Positions 1-8,487 are shown, counted from the stretch's first letter. The stretch is 64,000 nucleotides of DNA from Candidatus Sulfotelmatobacter sp. (GCA_030041215.1 JASHOH010000136.1:124001-188000); one strand, 5' to 3'. Numbers and translations: made by a program. Notes: generated from the sequence alone by a model not told the origin.

Positions 1-243
1 CCCGAGGAAGATAATCAGTTTGCGGGAGTAGCGGTCGGCCAGCGGCCCCACAAACGGAGCGGCCACCATATAGAAGCCCAGAAAGGCGCTGGTGAGGTAG
101 CCGATCTGGGCTTTGGTGAGATGGAATTCGTCCTGTACCAGCGGCTGCACGGCAAAGAGGACGTTGCGATCGATGTAATTCAGTAGGTTCAGGGCAGTGA
201 GAAGGATCAGCGCAGTGCGAGGATGGAAGTTTGTCTGGGACAC
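1..243 (-). CDS. MFS transporter, N-terminal part (gene cut by left edge)
   Basis: The 81 visible residues are the N-terminus of a major facilitator superfamily permease, an inner-membrane secondary transporter. Two hydrophobic helices can be seen, with NYIDRN at residues 22-27 inside the first and the family loop motif G66-x-L-A-D-R-x-x-R-K75 after the second. The NYIDR context resembles spinster-like or hexuronate-type permeases, but the substrate cannot be told because the rest of the gene lies outside. The start is a GTG at 243; it lacks a clear ribosome binding site, so the start is less certain than the family call. Confidence 0.75.
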   Translation of the reverse strand, partial: MSQTNFHPRTALILLTALNLLNYIDRNVLFAVQPLVQDEFHLTKAQIGYLTSAFLGFYMVAAPFVGPLADRYSRKLIIFLG

Positions 244-388
244 GGGTCGAGCGAATATAGCATGAGGAGGTGGGGGCGGACCGATTGGTTTGAGCGCTAT
301 TGGTGGCCCACGATTGTCGAAAATCTTAGACCGCAAAGACCGCCGGGAACTTCCGCGAAAGGTCGCTAGGAAAAGCGTCAGTCAACAT

Positions 389-417
389 TTGACGTACGCG
401 ACAATTGTCGCTATTAT
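389..417 (+). promoter_or_regulatory. Promoter with built-in operator palindrome for the RES/Xre module
   Basis: A -35 TTGACG (389-394) and a -10 TATTAT (412-417) are separated by exactly 17 bases. The perfect 14-base palindrome GCGACAATTGTCGC (398-411) fills most of the spacer and touches the -10. A repressor bound there would block RNA polymerase, which fits autoregulation by the antitoxin encoded immediately downstream. Predicted transcription starts only about 2-4 bases before the antitoxin ATG at 427, so the message should be leaderless or nearly so. Confidence 0.65.
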
Positions 418-426
418 AGACGCCAA

Positions 427-864
427 ATGGTAAAAGAACTTCGTGCGGTAGTCAAAGAACTCGGTGGTCGCAAATTGCTCGGAAAGAGAGTGGCTACTCA
501 GCGCGATCTCTGCCAGGCTATTCGCAAGGGATTTCCGCCCGCAGTGGTCGAAGAACTGATGCGCGCTTCCGGCCTCACACTCAAGGAACTGGCTGAGGCC
601 CTTGATCTCTCGCCGCGCAGCCTTCAACGGCGCCGCCGCACCGGGCGATTGGCGCGCTTTGAATCCGATCGGCTCTATCGTCTAGCACGCATTGTGGCTC
701 TGGCGGAGGAGAGCCTCGGAAGCCGGCAAAGTGTCACGCACTGGCTGAAAAATTCCAATCGCGCTCTGGGCGGCATTGCCCCCATCAATGCTATCGATAC
801 GGAACCGGGCGCTCGCGAAGTGGAAAATGTGCTCGGGCGCATCGCCTACGGCGGCATCAGTTGA
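427..864 (+). CDS. Xre/MbcA/ParS-type antitoxin (DUF2384) of a RES toxin-antitoxin system
   Basis: 145 residues matching the antitoxin partner of RES-domain toxins. The N-terminal half has an Xre-like helix-turn-helix region (around residues 35-80, with the LTLKELAEALDLSPRSLQRR stretch) and the C-terminal half has the DUF2384 signature (LYRLARIVALAEESLGS and the final LGRIAYGG), which in known members inserts into the toxin active site. The stop overlaps the toxin start by 4 bases, so the two are translationally coupled. The promoter-operator directly upstream suggests the protein represses its own transcription. No ribosome binding site precedes the ATG, in keeping with a leaderless message. 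Confidence 0.88.
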   Translation: MVKELRAVVKELGGRKLLGKRVATQRDLCQAIRKGFPPAVVEELMRASGLTLKELAEALDLSPRSLQRRRRTGRLARFESDRLYRLARIVALAEESLGSRQSVTHWLKNSNRALGGIAPINAIDTEPGAREVENVLGRIAYGGIS

Positions 865-1355
865 CGCGCGTTTATCGCGTGTTGCGCAAGGCCTACGCGC
901 GTTCTCCCTTTGACGGTCAGGGAGCTTATCTCTACGCTGGACGCTGGTCGAGCCCCGGAACTCGTCTGGCATACACTTCCGAACATCAATCGCTGGCCAT
1001 GCTTGAATATTTTGTTCATCTTGAAACTGCGGATGCGCCCCGCGACCTAGTGCTGGTCGTGGCAGAGGTTCCGGACGACGTGCCAAGAAAAAGAATCACG
1101 GAGGAGAATCTTCCATCAAAGTGGCGCGAGTTCCCGGCGCCGTCAGAACTCGCCCGCATCGGAGACGATTTCGCCCGCCTGGGCAAGCAATGCATTCTGA
1201 TTGTTCCTTCAACGCTGGCGCCACACGAGAACAACTGGCTGCTCAACCCGCGACATGCAGCTTTTGAGAAAGTTGTAGTTTATGATTCCGAGCCACTTAC
1301 TTATGACTCGCGAATGTTTGCAGCTCGGCGAAGTCGAACGAGTAGGAAATTCTAA
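861..1355 (+). CDS. RES-domain toxin (NAD+-degrading family)
   Basis: 164 residues with a full RES domain: the early Arg of VYRVLRKAYA, the glycine-rich YLYAGRWSSPG segment, and the SLAMLEYFVH helix carrying the conserved Glu. Characterised RES toxins (for example Mycobacterium MbcT and Pseudomonas Res) hydrolyse or phosphorolyse NAD+ and stop growth; this activity is inferred from family. Translation begins at TTG 861 inside the antitoxin stop (TTGA overlap), an arrangement that keeps toxin output tied to antitoxin translation. Gene order antitoxin then toxin is the usual one for this type. Confidence 0.9.
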   Translation: MTRVYRVLRKAYARSPFDGQGAYLYAGRWSSPGTRLAYTSEHQSLAMLEYFVHLETADAPRDLVLVVAEVPDDVPRKRITEENLPSKWREFPAPSELARIGDDFARLGKQCILIVPSTLAPHENNWLLNPRHAAFEKVVVYDSEPLTYDSRMFAARRSRTSRKF

Positions 1356-1360
1356 GCGCG

Positions 1361-1771
1361 TTATTTTCGCGGTTTCGCTGGTTTCCTCGGCCAAGTGGCG
1401 ATGATTGTCGTAGAAATTCCACCACGTGGATGGAAATCGCCTTTCACTTCGGCCCACACCGGCTTTGCCCAGCGAACCACGTCTTCGAGCACCCGGTTGA
1501 CAACATTCTCCTGAAAAATGCCGAGGTTGCGGTAAGACTGCAAGTATTCTTTGTATGATTTAAGTTCGAGGCACAGCTTGTCGGGTTGATAGCGCAGCGT
1601 AATGACGCCGAAATCGGGCAGGCCGGTTTTGGGGCAAACGGAGGTAAACTCAGGGTCGTCGATTACGATCTCGTATCCCGGGAACTGGTTCGGCCAGGTT
1701 TCGATTTCAGGAAAGTTGGCGTTTAGTCCCGCGGCTGCGTGTTCGGGCGTGTAGCGTGGATTCTTGGGCAT
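1361..1771 (-). CDS. queF: NADPH-dependent 7-cyano-7-deazaguanine reductase (preQ0 reductase)
   Basis: 136 residues, the length of the short unimodular (type I) QueF enzymes. It reduces preQ0 to preQ1 in queuosine tRNA modification. The catalytic Cys46 lies in FTSVCPKTGLPDFG with the proton-donating Asp53, and the QueF signature ELKSYKEYLQSYR follows. The gene is convergent with the RES toxin, only 5 bases between stops. No other queuosine gene is adjacent, so it is probably a single-gene unit. Confidence 0.96.
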   Translation of the reverse strand: MPKNPRYTPEHAAAGLNANFPEIETWPNQFPGYEIVIDDPEFTSVCPKTGLPDFGVITLRYQPDKLCLELKSYKEYLQSYRNLGIFQENVVNRVLEDVVRWAKPVWAEVKGDFHPRGGISTTIIATWPRKPAKPRK

Positions 1772-1831
1772 CGGAGTATTGTAGCGGGTGCGCGGCCCGC
1801 GCTAATGGCTGCAGCTGCCAAAATCAAAATC

Positions 1832-1876
1832 TCAAACCGCGAAGGTCGCAGAGGACCCCGCAAAGTCCGCCGAGAG
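1832..1876. repeat. Interspersed CGCAAAGGTCGC-type repeat in the queF/HlyD gap
   Basis: The 270-base gap between queF and the HlyD gene holds a degenerate tandem of CGCGAAGGTCGC / CGCAAAGTCCGC units. Related stretches occur at about 331-367 and 2.59 kb into the 50-kb region at 52590-52632. No gene is recognisable in this gap. Confidence 0.5.
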
Positions 1877-2041
1877 ATGATGGTCTAGGCTGATCTCGCG
1901 GACTTTTGCATTCCGTAGCCGCTGGTTCTGGCGTCGCATCTAACAAAGTAACAGAACAGGCGAACGGCGTTTCTCGGAGTCTAACCACGGTGGTAAATTA
2001 AAGCTTGCAGTTGTTCTCGCGTCGCCCTGAAAGATAAGCTT

Positions 2042-3304
2042 TTGGCAGCCAGCAACAATTCGAACGGACGCCCTGCGATCCGAAGACCCCGCACGTGGGT
2101 GATGATCGGAATATTAGCGTCGGTCGCCATAATTCCGATTTTCACGCGTCCCGGACCAATCAAAATTCGAACGACCATGGTGCAGCGGGGACTGATCCGC
2201 AGTGTGATTTCCACCAACGGCAAGCTGGAACCGATCCAGAATTTTGAAGCCCACTCGCCGGCCGCCACGACGGTCAAACGTTTGTTCGTGAAAGAAGGCG
2301 ATCACGTGCGGCAGGGGCAGCTTTTGTTGCAGCTCGATGATGCCGATCTGCGCAGCCAGGCGGCGCGGGCGCAGAGGCTGATCAAGGCGGCGCAAGCCGA
2401 GCAGGCGGAACTGAAAACCGGCGGCACGCACGAGGAGACGCTTACATTGGAGGCGCAGCTCATTAAAGCGCGCAGCGCGCGTGACACTGCCAAGCGCAAC
2501 CTGGAGGCATTGCGCAGCCTGCAACAGCAGGGTGCGGCGTCACAGGGCGAAGTTAAGCAGGCGGAAAACGAGTTGCAACGCGCTGAAGCGGATCTCAATC
2601 TGCTGGAGCAGAAAAAGAAAGACCGGTATTCACAACCGGAAGTGGAAAGAGTGATGGCTGAGGCGGCCGAGGCGCAGGCCGCATACGATGCCGTGGAAGA
2701 TGCACTGGGTAAATCCAACGTGCGCGCGCCGTTTGACGGCATCGTTTATGCGCTGCCGGTCAAACAAGGCGCCTTCGTACAGACGGGAGATCTGCTGTTG
2801 CAGGAGGGTGATCTCTCAAAGATGGTCGTACGAACTTTCGTCGATGAGCCCGATATTGGCCGTCTCGCCATCGGGCAGAAAATCGAAGTTGCGTGGGATG
2901 CCCTGCCCTCGCGCATATGGAATGGCACAGTTAGTACAGTTCCTTCCACCGTCAAGCTGCGAAGCTCGCGCAACGTGGGCGAAGTTACCTGCACTGTGGA
3001 CAATCACGACCTGCGCCTCCTGCCTAACGTCAACGTCAGCGTGACCATCATCACGGCTGAAGACACAGGGGTCCTGACGGTGCAGCGTGACGCCATTCGC
3101 ATGGATGACACCAAGCCTTACGTTTATCAGGTTGTGGATGGCAGGTTGGAACGCCGCTTTGTTGAAATCTCTCTGCAGAACCTGACCCAAGTTGAAATTA
3201 CCTCCGGGCTTCCAGAGAACGCCGTAGTGGCCCTCGCCTCGGCAGAAGTCAGGCCAGAATCCAGGCCGTTGAGCGATGGTGCTCGCGTTCACGTGGTTCC
3301 CTAG
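2042..3304 (+). CDS. HlyD/MacA-type efflux periplasmic adaptor subunit
   Basis: 420 residues. One N-terminal membrane anchor (about 19-34), a biotinyl-lipoyl half (VKRLFVKEGDHVRQGQLLLQ), a long alpha-helical coiled-coil hairpin (about 105-215, rich in Ala, Glu, Arg, Gln), the second lipoyl half (NVRAPFDGIVYALPVKQG) and a C-terminal beta-barrel. Such adaptors join an inner-membrane pump to TolC. No ABC or RND pump gene is next to it; a TolC-family gene lies about 5 kb away at 8488. The start at TTG 2042 is chosen because it is the only candidate leaving a short cytoplasmic segment before the anchor; the ribosome binding site is weak. Confidence 0.85.
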   Translation: MAASNNSNGRPAIRRPRTWVMIGILASVAIIPIFTRPGPIKIRTTMVQRGLIRSVISTNGKLEPIQNFEAHSPAATTVKRLFVKEGDHVRQGQLLLQLDDADLRSQAARAQRLIKAAQAEQAELKTGGTHEETLTLEAQLIKARSARDTAKRNLEALRSLQQQGAASQGEVKQAENELQRAEADLNLLEQKKKDRYSQPEVERVMAEAAEAQAAYDAVEDALGKSNVRAPFDGIVYALPVKQGAFVQTGDLLLQEGDLSKMVVRTFVDEPDIGRLAIGQKIEVAWDALPSRIWNGTVSTVPSTVKLRSSRNVGEVTCTVDNHDLRLLPNVNVSVTIITAEDTGVLTVQRDAIRMDDTKPYVYQVVDGRLERRFVEISLQNLTQVEITSGLPENAVVALASAEVRPESRPLSDGARVHVVP

Positions 3305-3307
3305 CCT

Positions 3308-4273
3308 ATGAAGCGGATGATTGCATTTGTTTGCTTTCTGCTCGTCTTTTCGCTCGCTGTCTTGTCGCGAGGGTGGGCAGCTGATGGATCCGAAGGCCTG
3401 CTGGCTGCGGGCAAGGTTGACGAGGCGGTGGAATCGCTGCAACGCCAGATACAAAATTTTCCGAGTGCGCGAGCCTACAATCTGCTGTGCCGCGCTCATT
3501 TCGAAATGGGGGCGTGGGACGCGGGAATTGCGGCCTGCGAAAAAGCTGTCGGTATCGAACCGACGAATGGTGTCTATCATCTTTGGCTCGCCCGTATTTA
3601 TGGCGAGAAGGCAGATCATGCGGGATTTTTCAGCGCGGCGGGCCTGGCGAAAAAAGTCAGGATAGAGTTCGAGCGCGCGGTTGAACTCAACCCCGACAAC
3701 TGGGAGGCGCGCACCGATCTCGCCGAGTTCTACCTTGAGGCGCCTGGCATTGTCGGAGGAGGCAAAGACAAGGCTCGCGCGCAAGCAGAGGAGATTGCGC
3801 GGCTTAACCGGGCCATGGCGCACTGGGTCCGCGCACGCCTTGCCGAAAAGAACAAAGACCTTACCGGCGCGGAGCGCGAATATCGGGCTGCTGTCGACGC
3901 CAGTCAGGGTGGAGCACGAGCCTGGCTGAATCTGGCGGGCTTCTACCGGCGCGCCCAGCGCCTGGATGAAATGGAAGAGGCGTTGCGCACGTTGGAGACG
4001 CGTCCGCTGGATCATCCCGCCGCGCTGGTGGATGGCGCGAGCTTAGTGCTGCGTACGGGGCGGAATTATCTGCTGGGAGTTCGCCTGGTGCGGCGATATC
4101 TTGCTTCCAAGACGGTCGAAGAAGCGCCGGTGTTTAAGGCTCGATGCATGCTCGGCGAGTTGCTGGAGAGACAGGGAGATCGCGCCGGGGCAGCCGAACA
4201 ATATCGCGCCGCGCTTGCCATTGCCCACAGCTTCCGGCCTGCGCAGGAGGGGTTAAGGAGAGTTGCGGGGTGA
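3308..4273 (+). CDS. Exported tetratricopeptide-repeat protein
   Basis: 321 residues with a clear signal peptide (MKRMIAFVCFLLVF to about residue 24) followed by several TPR units, for example AYNLLCRAHFEMGAWDAGIA, the unit ending NPDNWEARTDLAEFYLEAPG and the last AEQYRAALAIAHSFRPAQEG. TPRs are protein-binding scaffolds. It begins 3 bases after the adaptor stop, so both are probably one transcript and it may assist the same envelope function. No catalytic residues are visible and the specific partner is unknown. Confidence 0.8.
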   Translation: MKRMIAFVCFLLVFSLAVLSRGWAADGSEGLLAAGKVDEAVESLQRQIQNFPSARAYNLLCRAHFEMGAWDAGIAACEKAVGIEPTNGVYHLWLARIYGEKADHAGFFSAAGLAKKVRIEFERAVELNPDNWEARTDLAEFYLEAPGIVGGGKDKARAQAEEIARLNRAMAHWVRARLAEKNKDLTGAEREYRAAVDASQGGARAWLNLAGFYRRAQRLDEMEEALRTLETRPLDHPAALVDGASLVLRTGRNYLLGVRLVRRYLASKTVEEAPVFKARCMLGELLERQGDRAGAAEQYRAALAIAHSFRPAQEGLRRVAG

Positions 4274-4317
4274 ATACGGAGTTTCGCCGGTTCGAGGTTT
4301 CAAACGTTTCGTCACGC

Positions 4318-5541
4318 TCAAAATTGATAGATCAAATTCACCGCTGCGGTGAGTTGTTGGTCTGTCCAGCTATTGCCAACTGTGTGGAACGTTGCGTGGT
4401 CGGAGAAATCGCCGCGGAAGTCGGCCCGAATGACAAACGTACCATCCGCCCTCTTAAGGTGCGGATTAAGCCTGGAGAACTTTGCCGGCAGGTCATAACT
4501 GGGAGTAAGTGTGTATTCTCGTAGCGTTTGATCGGTGCCCGTTCTTACCCCGCCGCCGTCTCGAAAAACCTCGCCACGAAACGCCAAAGAGAACCGGTGG
4601 GTGAAATAGAACCGGACATAGCCAGCGAGGTCGCGCCAAATGGCCTCCTGTCCGGGAGCGACACCATTGTCCTGGTGCCCGTAGAGCCCATCAAGCGCAA
4701 ACGACAGATGGAAGCCAGGGGTCCACGTAGCGATGATCTCCCAATCGTTAGTCTGGTCGGAATTGTCGTGCGGGCGTTCCGGCCCATGGAGGAAGTTGAA
4801 CACGAGGTGGGTGGTTTGGCTGGTCGCCACCGACAACTGGCCGCCCACGGTGTAGCCGTCGTTAACCCTTTCGAAGTCGTCCCAACCATTGTTGACGGTG
4901 AAGATCGCTGATATCCGATTGCTGAAGGGGTAGGTCATCCTGAGGCCGGTGTGGGTAAACGGCATGCCATAGCCAAACAAGAAGCTCTGACTGAAGTTGT
5001 TGTTATATCCGTCATAGCCGGGAATGCTTTCGTAGCCCATGTGGGTCACAAACTTCCCAAAATCGAAGCGCAGCCCCTTTTCCAATGGCGCGATGTAGCT
5101 CACGTACATTTGCGGAATGTCTATGTGCCCGCCCGTTCCGGTGTAGGTATCGCGGAATAGTCCGTAGGCGGCCGTTACCGGCGGTTGTCCGGATCCAGCC
5201 GTCAGATCGAATAAAAAGCCAAACTGATTAGGTTTGTTAATGAGCCGCTGAATAACCAGCTGAGCAACGTCGAGTTGAGGTTTCTCGTCATTGAAGTCAA
5301 ACACCCGAAACTGATTGAGGCGCGGTTTCGGATCGTTGGTGTTGTAGGTGTAAGAGAGCGATACATATCCGTTAGTAGTGATTCCTTTTAGCCAGGACTT
5401 GTTCTCGACCGGATCTTTGGACGAAGCAGCCGAAGCGTCAGCCGAGTTGCTACTCTGGGCAAATAATAACGGGGATGATGTAAGCATCATCCCCGTCAGA
5501 ACTACATGCCAAAGCCAAGAACTCCGTTGACGGCTCCGCAC
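4318..5541 (-). CDS. Outer-membrane beta-barrel porin (OmpL/BBP2-like)
   Basis: About 407 residues: a signal peptide ending near LLFAQS, a short linker, then alternating aromatic and polar strands (YVSLSYTYNTND, LSFALDGLYGHQDNG, RFSLAFRGEVFRDGGG) and a C-terminal QF, typical of outer-membrane barrels. It resembles the putative beta-barrel porin-2 family. It follows amtB by about 20 bases on the same strand, suggesting a route for small nitrogen compounds across the outer membrane; this is inference. Start uncertain: GTG 5541 is used, TTG 5547 and TTG 5559 are in frame, with GGAAGG just upstream. Confidence 0.78.
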   Translation of the reverse strand: MRSRQRSSWLWHVVLTGMMLTSSPLLFAQSSNSADASAASSKDPVENKSWLKGITTNGYVSLSYTYNTNDPKPRLNQFRVFDFNDEKPQLDVAQLVIQRLINKPNQFGFLFDLTAGSGQPPVTAAYGLFRDTYTGTGGHIDIPQMYVSYIAPLEKGLRFDFGKFVTHMGYESIPGYDGYNNNFSQSFLFGYGMPFTHTGLRMTYPFSNRISAIFTVNNGWDDFERVNDGYTVGGQLSVATSQTTHLVFNFLHGPERPHDNSDQTNDWEIIATWTPGFHLSFALDGLYGHQDNGVAPGQEAIWRDLAGYVRFYFTHRFSLAFRGEVFRDGGGVRTGTDQTLREYTLTPSYDLPAKFSRLNPHLKRADGTFVIRADFRGDFSDHATFHTVGNSWTDQQLTAAVNLIYQF

Positions 5542-5561
5542 GGTCAATGTACCTTCCAACG

Positions 5562-6821
5562 TCAGCGGCCGGCCTGGGTCAGATGGTGAATCACGTCCTT
5601 CTCGCCAAACTCCTCGTAGGCGTGCTCGCCGTGGAGCGATTCATCGAGGCCAATCTCCTCCGACATCTCGTCAACTTTTACCTTGGTGAAGGCATCAATG
5701 ATGCGCAACATGGCGTAGGTGAAGATGAACGCCCAGACTGATGAGAAAATCACAGCCGTAACTTGTTTCAGCAGGAAAGCCGGATCGCCATACAGCAGGC
5801 CATTCGCGCCTGCTGGATTCCACGACTTGGTGGCAAAAATTCCCAGCATGATGATGCCCACGGCTCCGCCGATTCCGTGAACGCCCCATACGTCAAGCGC
5901 GTCGTCCCATTGCAGCTTGTTCTTCATTTCCACGGCGTAGTAGCAAATCACGCCGGAAACGATACCGATGATCACGGCTGTCGTCGGCGAGACGAAACCG
6001 GCTGCAGGAGTCACAGCGACCAGTCCAGCCACAGCGCCGGTCAGCAGGCCAAGGAACTTCGGTTTCTTCTCAGTGAGCCAGGCAACCAGCATCCAGGCGA
6101 TTGCAGCAAGAGAAGCGGCCACAGAGGTGTTGAGGAATGCGGTCGCAGTCACGGAATCGACATTCATTTCACTGCCGGCGTTGAAGCCGTACCATCCAAA
6201 CCAGAGCAAGGCTGTGCCCAGGGCGACCATGGGAACGCTGTGCGGGCCGCGATCCAGCACGCGACGTTTGCCGACGTACAAGACCGACGCCAGGGCCGCG
6301 AAGCCGGCAATATTGTGCACCACGATGCCGCCGGCGAAATCCTTCACGCCCCACTGCTGCAGGAACCCTCCGCCCCAGAGCATGTGTGCGAAGGGGAAGT
6401 AGACGAAGGTCAGCCAAGCCGTCAGGAAGAACATGTACGCCTTGAATGTGACCCGGTTGGTGAATGCGCCGGAGATGAGCGCCGGGGTAATGATGGCGAA
6501 CATCAGTTGGTACGCAACAAAAACCAGCGCCGGAATGGTAACGTTTGACGACGGGGTGCTGAGGTTGATGCCCCGCAGGAAAGCGTTGTTGAGGTTGCCG
6601 ATTACTCCATGCCAATCCCCGCTGAAGCAAAGGGAGTAGCCATAGATGTACCAGATTACGGTTGTCCAGCCCATCGAAACAAAACTCTGGATCATGATCG
6701 CCAGGACGTTCTTGCGTCCTACGAGGCCGCCATAAAAGCAGGCCAGGCCCGGAGTCATGATCATGACTAGGGCGGAGCACAAGATCATGAAGCCGGTGTT
6801 GCCGGTGTCGAGATGCAGCAT
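5562..6821 (-). CDS. amtB: Ammonium transporter
   Basis: About 419 residues with eleven hydrophobic helices. Family landmarks: the KDFAGGIVVHNIAG segment with the ammonium-site Asp and first pore His, and VWGVHGIGGAVG with the second pore His. The ATG at 6821 is chosen because a GGAGG lies 7 bases upstream; an in-frame TTG ten codons earlier would put that ribosome binding site inside the gene. The acidic C-terminal tail (EEIGLDESLHGEHAYEEF) is the cytoplasmic regulatory tail. No glnB/glnK gene is adjacent, which is unusual. The porin gene follows immediately. Confidence 0.95.
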   Translation of the reverse strand: MLHLDTGNTGFMILCSALVMIMTPGLACFYGGLVGRKNVLAIMIQSFVSMGWTTVIWYIYGYSLCFSGDWHGVIGNLNNAFLRGINLSTPSSNVTIPALVFVAYQLMFAIITPALISGAFTNRVTFKAYMFFLTAWLTFVYFPFAHMLWGGGFLQQWGVKDFAGGIVVHNIAGFAALASVLYVGKRRVLDRGPHSVPMVALGTALLWFGWYGFNAGSEMNVDSVTATAFLNTSVAASLAAIAWMLVAWLTEKKPKFLGLLTGAVAGLVAVTPAAGFVSPTTAVIIGIVSGVICYYAVEMKNKLQWDDALDVWGVHGIGGAVGIIMLGIFATKSWNPAGANGLLYGDPAFLLKQVTAVIFSSVWAFIFTYAMLRIIDAFTKVKVDEMSEEIGLDESLHGEHAYEEFGEKDVIHHLTQAGR

Positions 6822-6992
6822 AGGAAATCCTCCGCGGAGATGTGATATCAAGGCTCGCGAATTTGCGAGCGGGGTCCCAAACTCAGAAGTCGCGCAGGTG
6901 GAGGGCCTCAGACCCAGATGCGTGGAAAACTGCTCTGATGTTCCTAGGTTGGACTCATCGTGCGAGATATTCAGTGCGGCACGTCACGGGGC

Positions 6993-7178
6993 GGGGTGAT
7001 ACTGAAAGGCCAAGAAATACCGCTCGGGGCCAGGATTGTCGCTGTTGCGAACACTTTGGATTCGATTACGTCCGGCCTATCCTATCGTTGGGCTCACTCT
7101 CTTGAAGCTGCTCGCAGCAAAATCGAGAGCTGGTCGGGACGCCATTTCGATCCTGAAGTCGTGCAGGTTTTTTCTTAG
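6993..7178 (+). pseudogene. C-terminal remnant of an HD-GYP domain protein
   Basis: One frame reads LKGQEIPLGARIVAVANTLD, then SITSGLSYRWAHSLEAARS and SGRHFDPEVVQVF before a stop. This is the C-terminal third of an HD-GYP cyclic-di-GMP phosphodiesterase (consensus: GLKGEEIPLGARI, then VADTLDAITS, then SGxQFDPEVV). The HD and GYP catalytic motifs that should precede it are missing and no start with a ribosome binding site exists, so it is a dead fragment in the amtB/cytochrome gap (6822-7591). Confidence 0.7.
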
Positions 7179-7591
7179 GATGCCAGACAAGATGTGGCCT
7201 GACTTGAGAGACCCGCTTACAGGCCATGGCAAACGTGCTGATTGACGCTATCAGGCGTGGGGTTGAGAAACTCAGTTCGCGGAAAATGCTAGAAAAAACT
7301 TTGCGCTAGGATGCCCTACAAACGACTCTCTCAGTTTTCTAGACATTTTATTTCCCCCGGATTTTGACTGTTTGGGGTGAAAACTGGACTTTTCAACTGC
7401 CACAGGCGATTCACTCAACATCCCTCGCCGAAGGGTTTGTCTAACGGTATTGACCGTGTCCGGCAGCGCGATGTGTGAGTTTAAGTTCTTGGCTGTGGCG
7501 CTTCGCGTCAACCCGGAAATCTGAAGCTTTAAACCACGTGAAAGCTTGCAAATATCACAAAACCTTGAAACTTTTCAAACTCGCCTTCAAC
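7179..7591. other. Gene-free stretch after the HD-GYP remnant
   Basis: No open frame here has a convincing start or family pattern. Near 7563-7580 there is a copy of the CTTGAAACTTTTC-type repeat that recurs around 35040-35193. Confidence 0.4.
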
Positions 7592-8173
7592 TCACTTGGC
7601 CGCGGGGTTCAACGACTTCAGATACGCCACCACAGCTTCCGCATCATCAGTCGTCATGCGGAATTGGGGCATTGGCGAGCGCAGGTGGCGTCCATCCTTC
7701 CATATGCCGGTGGTCAGCAGCATGACCATTTCGGCGTCCGTTCCCGGCGGGGTACCAGCCAACCGCGGTGCCTGCGAGGGCCAGTCCTCAGTTGATTCGG
7801 CTGATTTGAGCCAGACAGGAGCGCCTTCAAGCAGATGGCTGCGGTCCGGATTGCCGGCAGCATCGCGCGGGGTGTGGCATTGTCCACATCGGGCCACGCC
7901 CTCGACGATGTATTTGCCGCGGGCGACACGGCTGTCTTCCTTTTGACCGATCTTCTGATTTGCAGCGCTGGCTCTGCTCTGCGCTGTTGCCTGCGTCGAA
8001 ACAAACGGAGATATGGCGACAGCTGAAAGTACACCAATCAGGGCAGATCTCGTCACCAGACCGCGCAGCCCGCTCGGAAATTGCACATTTACCTGCTGGC
8101 AGCACGATCTGCCCACTTGCTCATTCAGAACAAAGACGTTCTTTGAAAGGGATGAATTACGGGTAAAGAGCAT
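7592..8173 (-). CDS. Exported c-type cytochrome with one heme
   Basis: 193 residues. The single heme site CGQCH is followed about 70 residues later by the probable axial Met in SPMPQF, and the C-terminal helix AEAVVAYLKSLNP is typical of class I cytochrome c domains. This kind of domain is common as an electron carrier or as the cytochrome subunit of periplasmic dehydrogenases. The ATG at 8173 has GGAGG 6 bases upstream, so the hydrophobic export segment (about 42-60) is preceded by an unusually long 40-residue N-terminus containing two adjacent Cys. No oxidoreductase gene is adjacent. Confidence 0.85.
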   Translation of the reverse strand: MLFTRNSSLSKNVFVLNEQVGRSCCQQVNVQFPSGLRGLVTRSALIGVLSAVAISPFVSTQATAQSRASAANQKIGQKEDSRVARGKYIVEGVARCGQCHTPRDAAGNPDRSHLLEGAPVWLKSAESTEDWPSQAPRLAGTPPGTDAEMVMLLTTGIWKDGRHLRSPMPQFRMTTDDAEAVVAYLKSLNPAAK

Positions 8174-8487
8174 GTTGCCCTCCAGTGAAACTCGTATATG
8201 TACGACTAGTCTGGCAGACGAGAATCTTCACAGGCTGTGGTCGTGCAGATGCCTAAATTATTTTACAGGCATCAGCGATCGGGCCGAGCACTCCCTTCGA
8301 GTCGAAACTGAATCCGAGGTGCGCATGCAGGCTGAAACGCAGGCTGTGAAGGAACAGTCAAAAGTCTAAATTTCCGGACTCATCCGGACTGTTGCCAAAG
8401 CGGGGCAGCCCGTACTCATCGTTGTCATTTTCCTGCTTGCCGGATTCTCCGTAGAATCTTTCCAGATCAATTTTCCGAGGAAACGCG
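8174..8487. other. Divergent intergenic region, cytochrome / TolC-like gene
   Basis: 314 bases between two divergent genes must hold both promoters. A GGAGG belonging to the cytochrome gene is at about 8180-8184. I see no gene, no clear terminator hairpin and no repeat in the rest. Confidence 0.4.

Noticed and set aside
682-1086. Minus-strand open frame of 134 codons
   Set aside because: Lies opposite the well-supported RES/Xre genes; composition is that of an antisense shadow.
5763-6548. Plus-strand open frame of 261 codons
   Set aside because: Fully antisense to amtB, His/Gly/Glu-rich as expected for a reversed membrane gene.
7272-7511. Minus-strand frame of 79 codons
   Set aside because: No ribosome binding site, no hydrophobic core, no family pattern.
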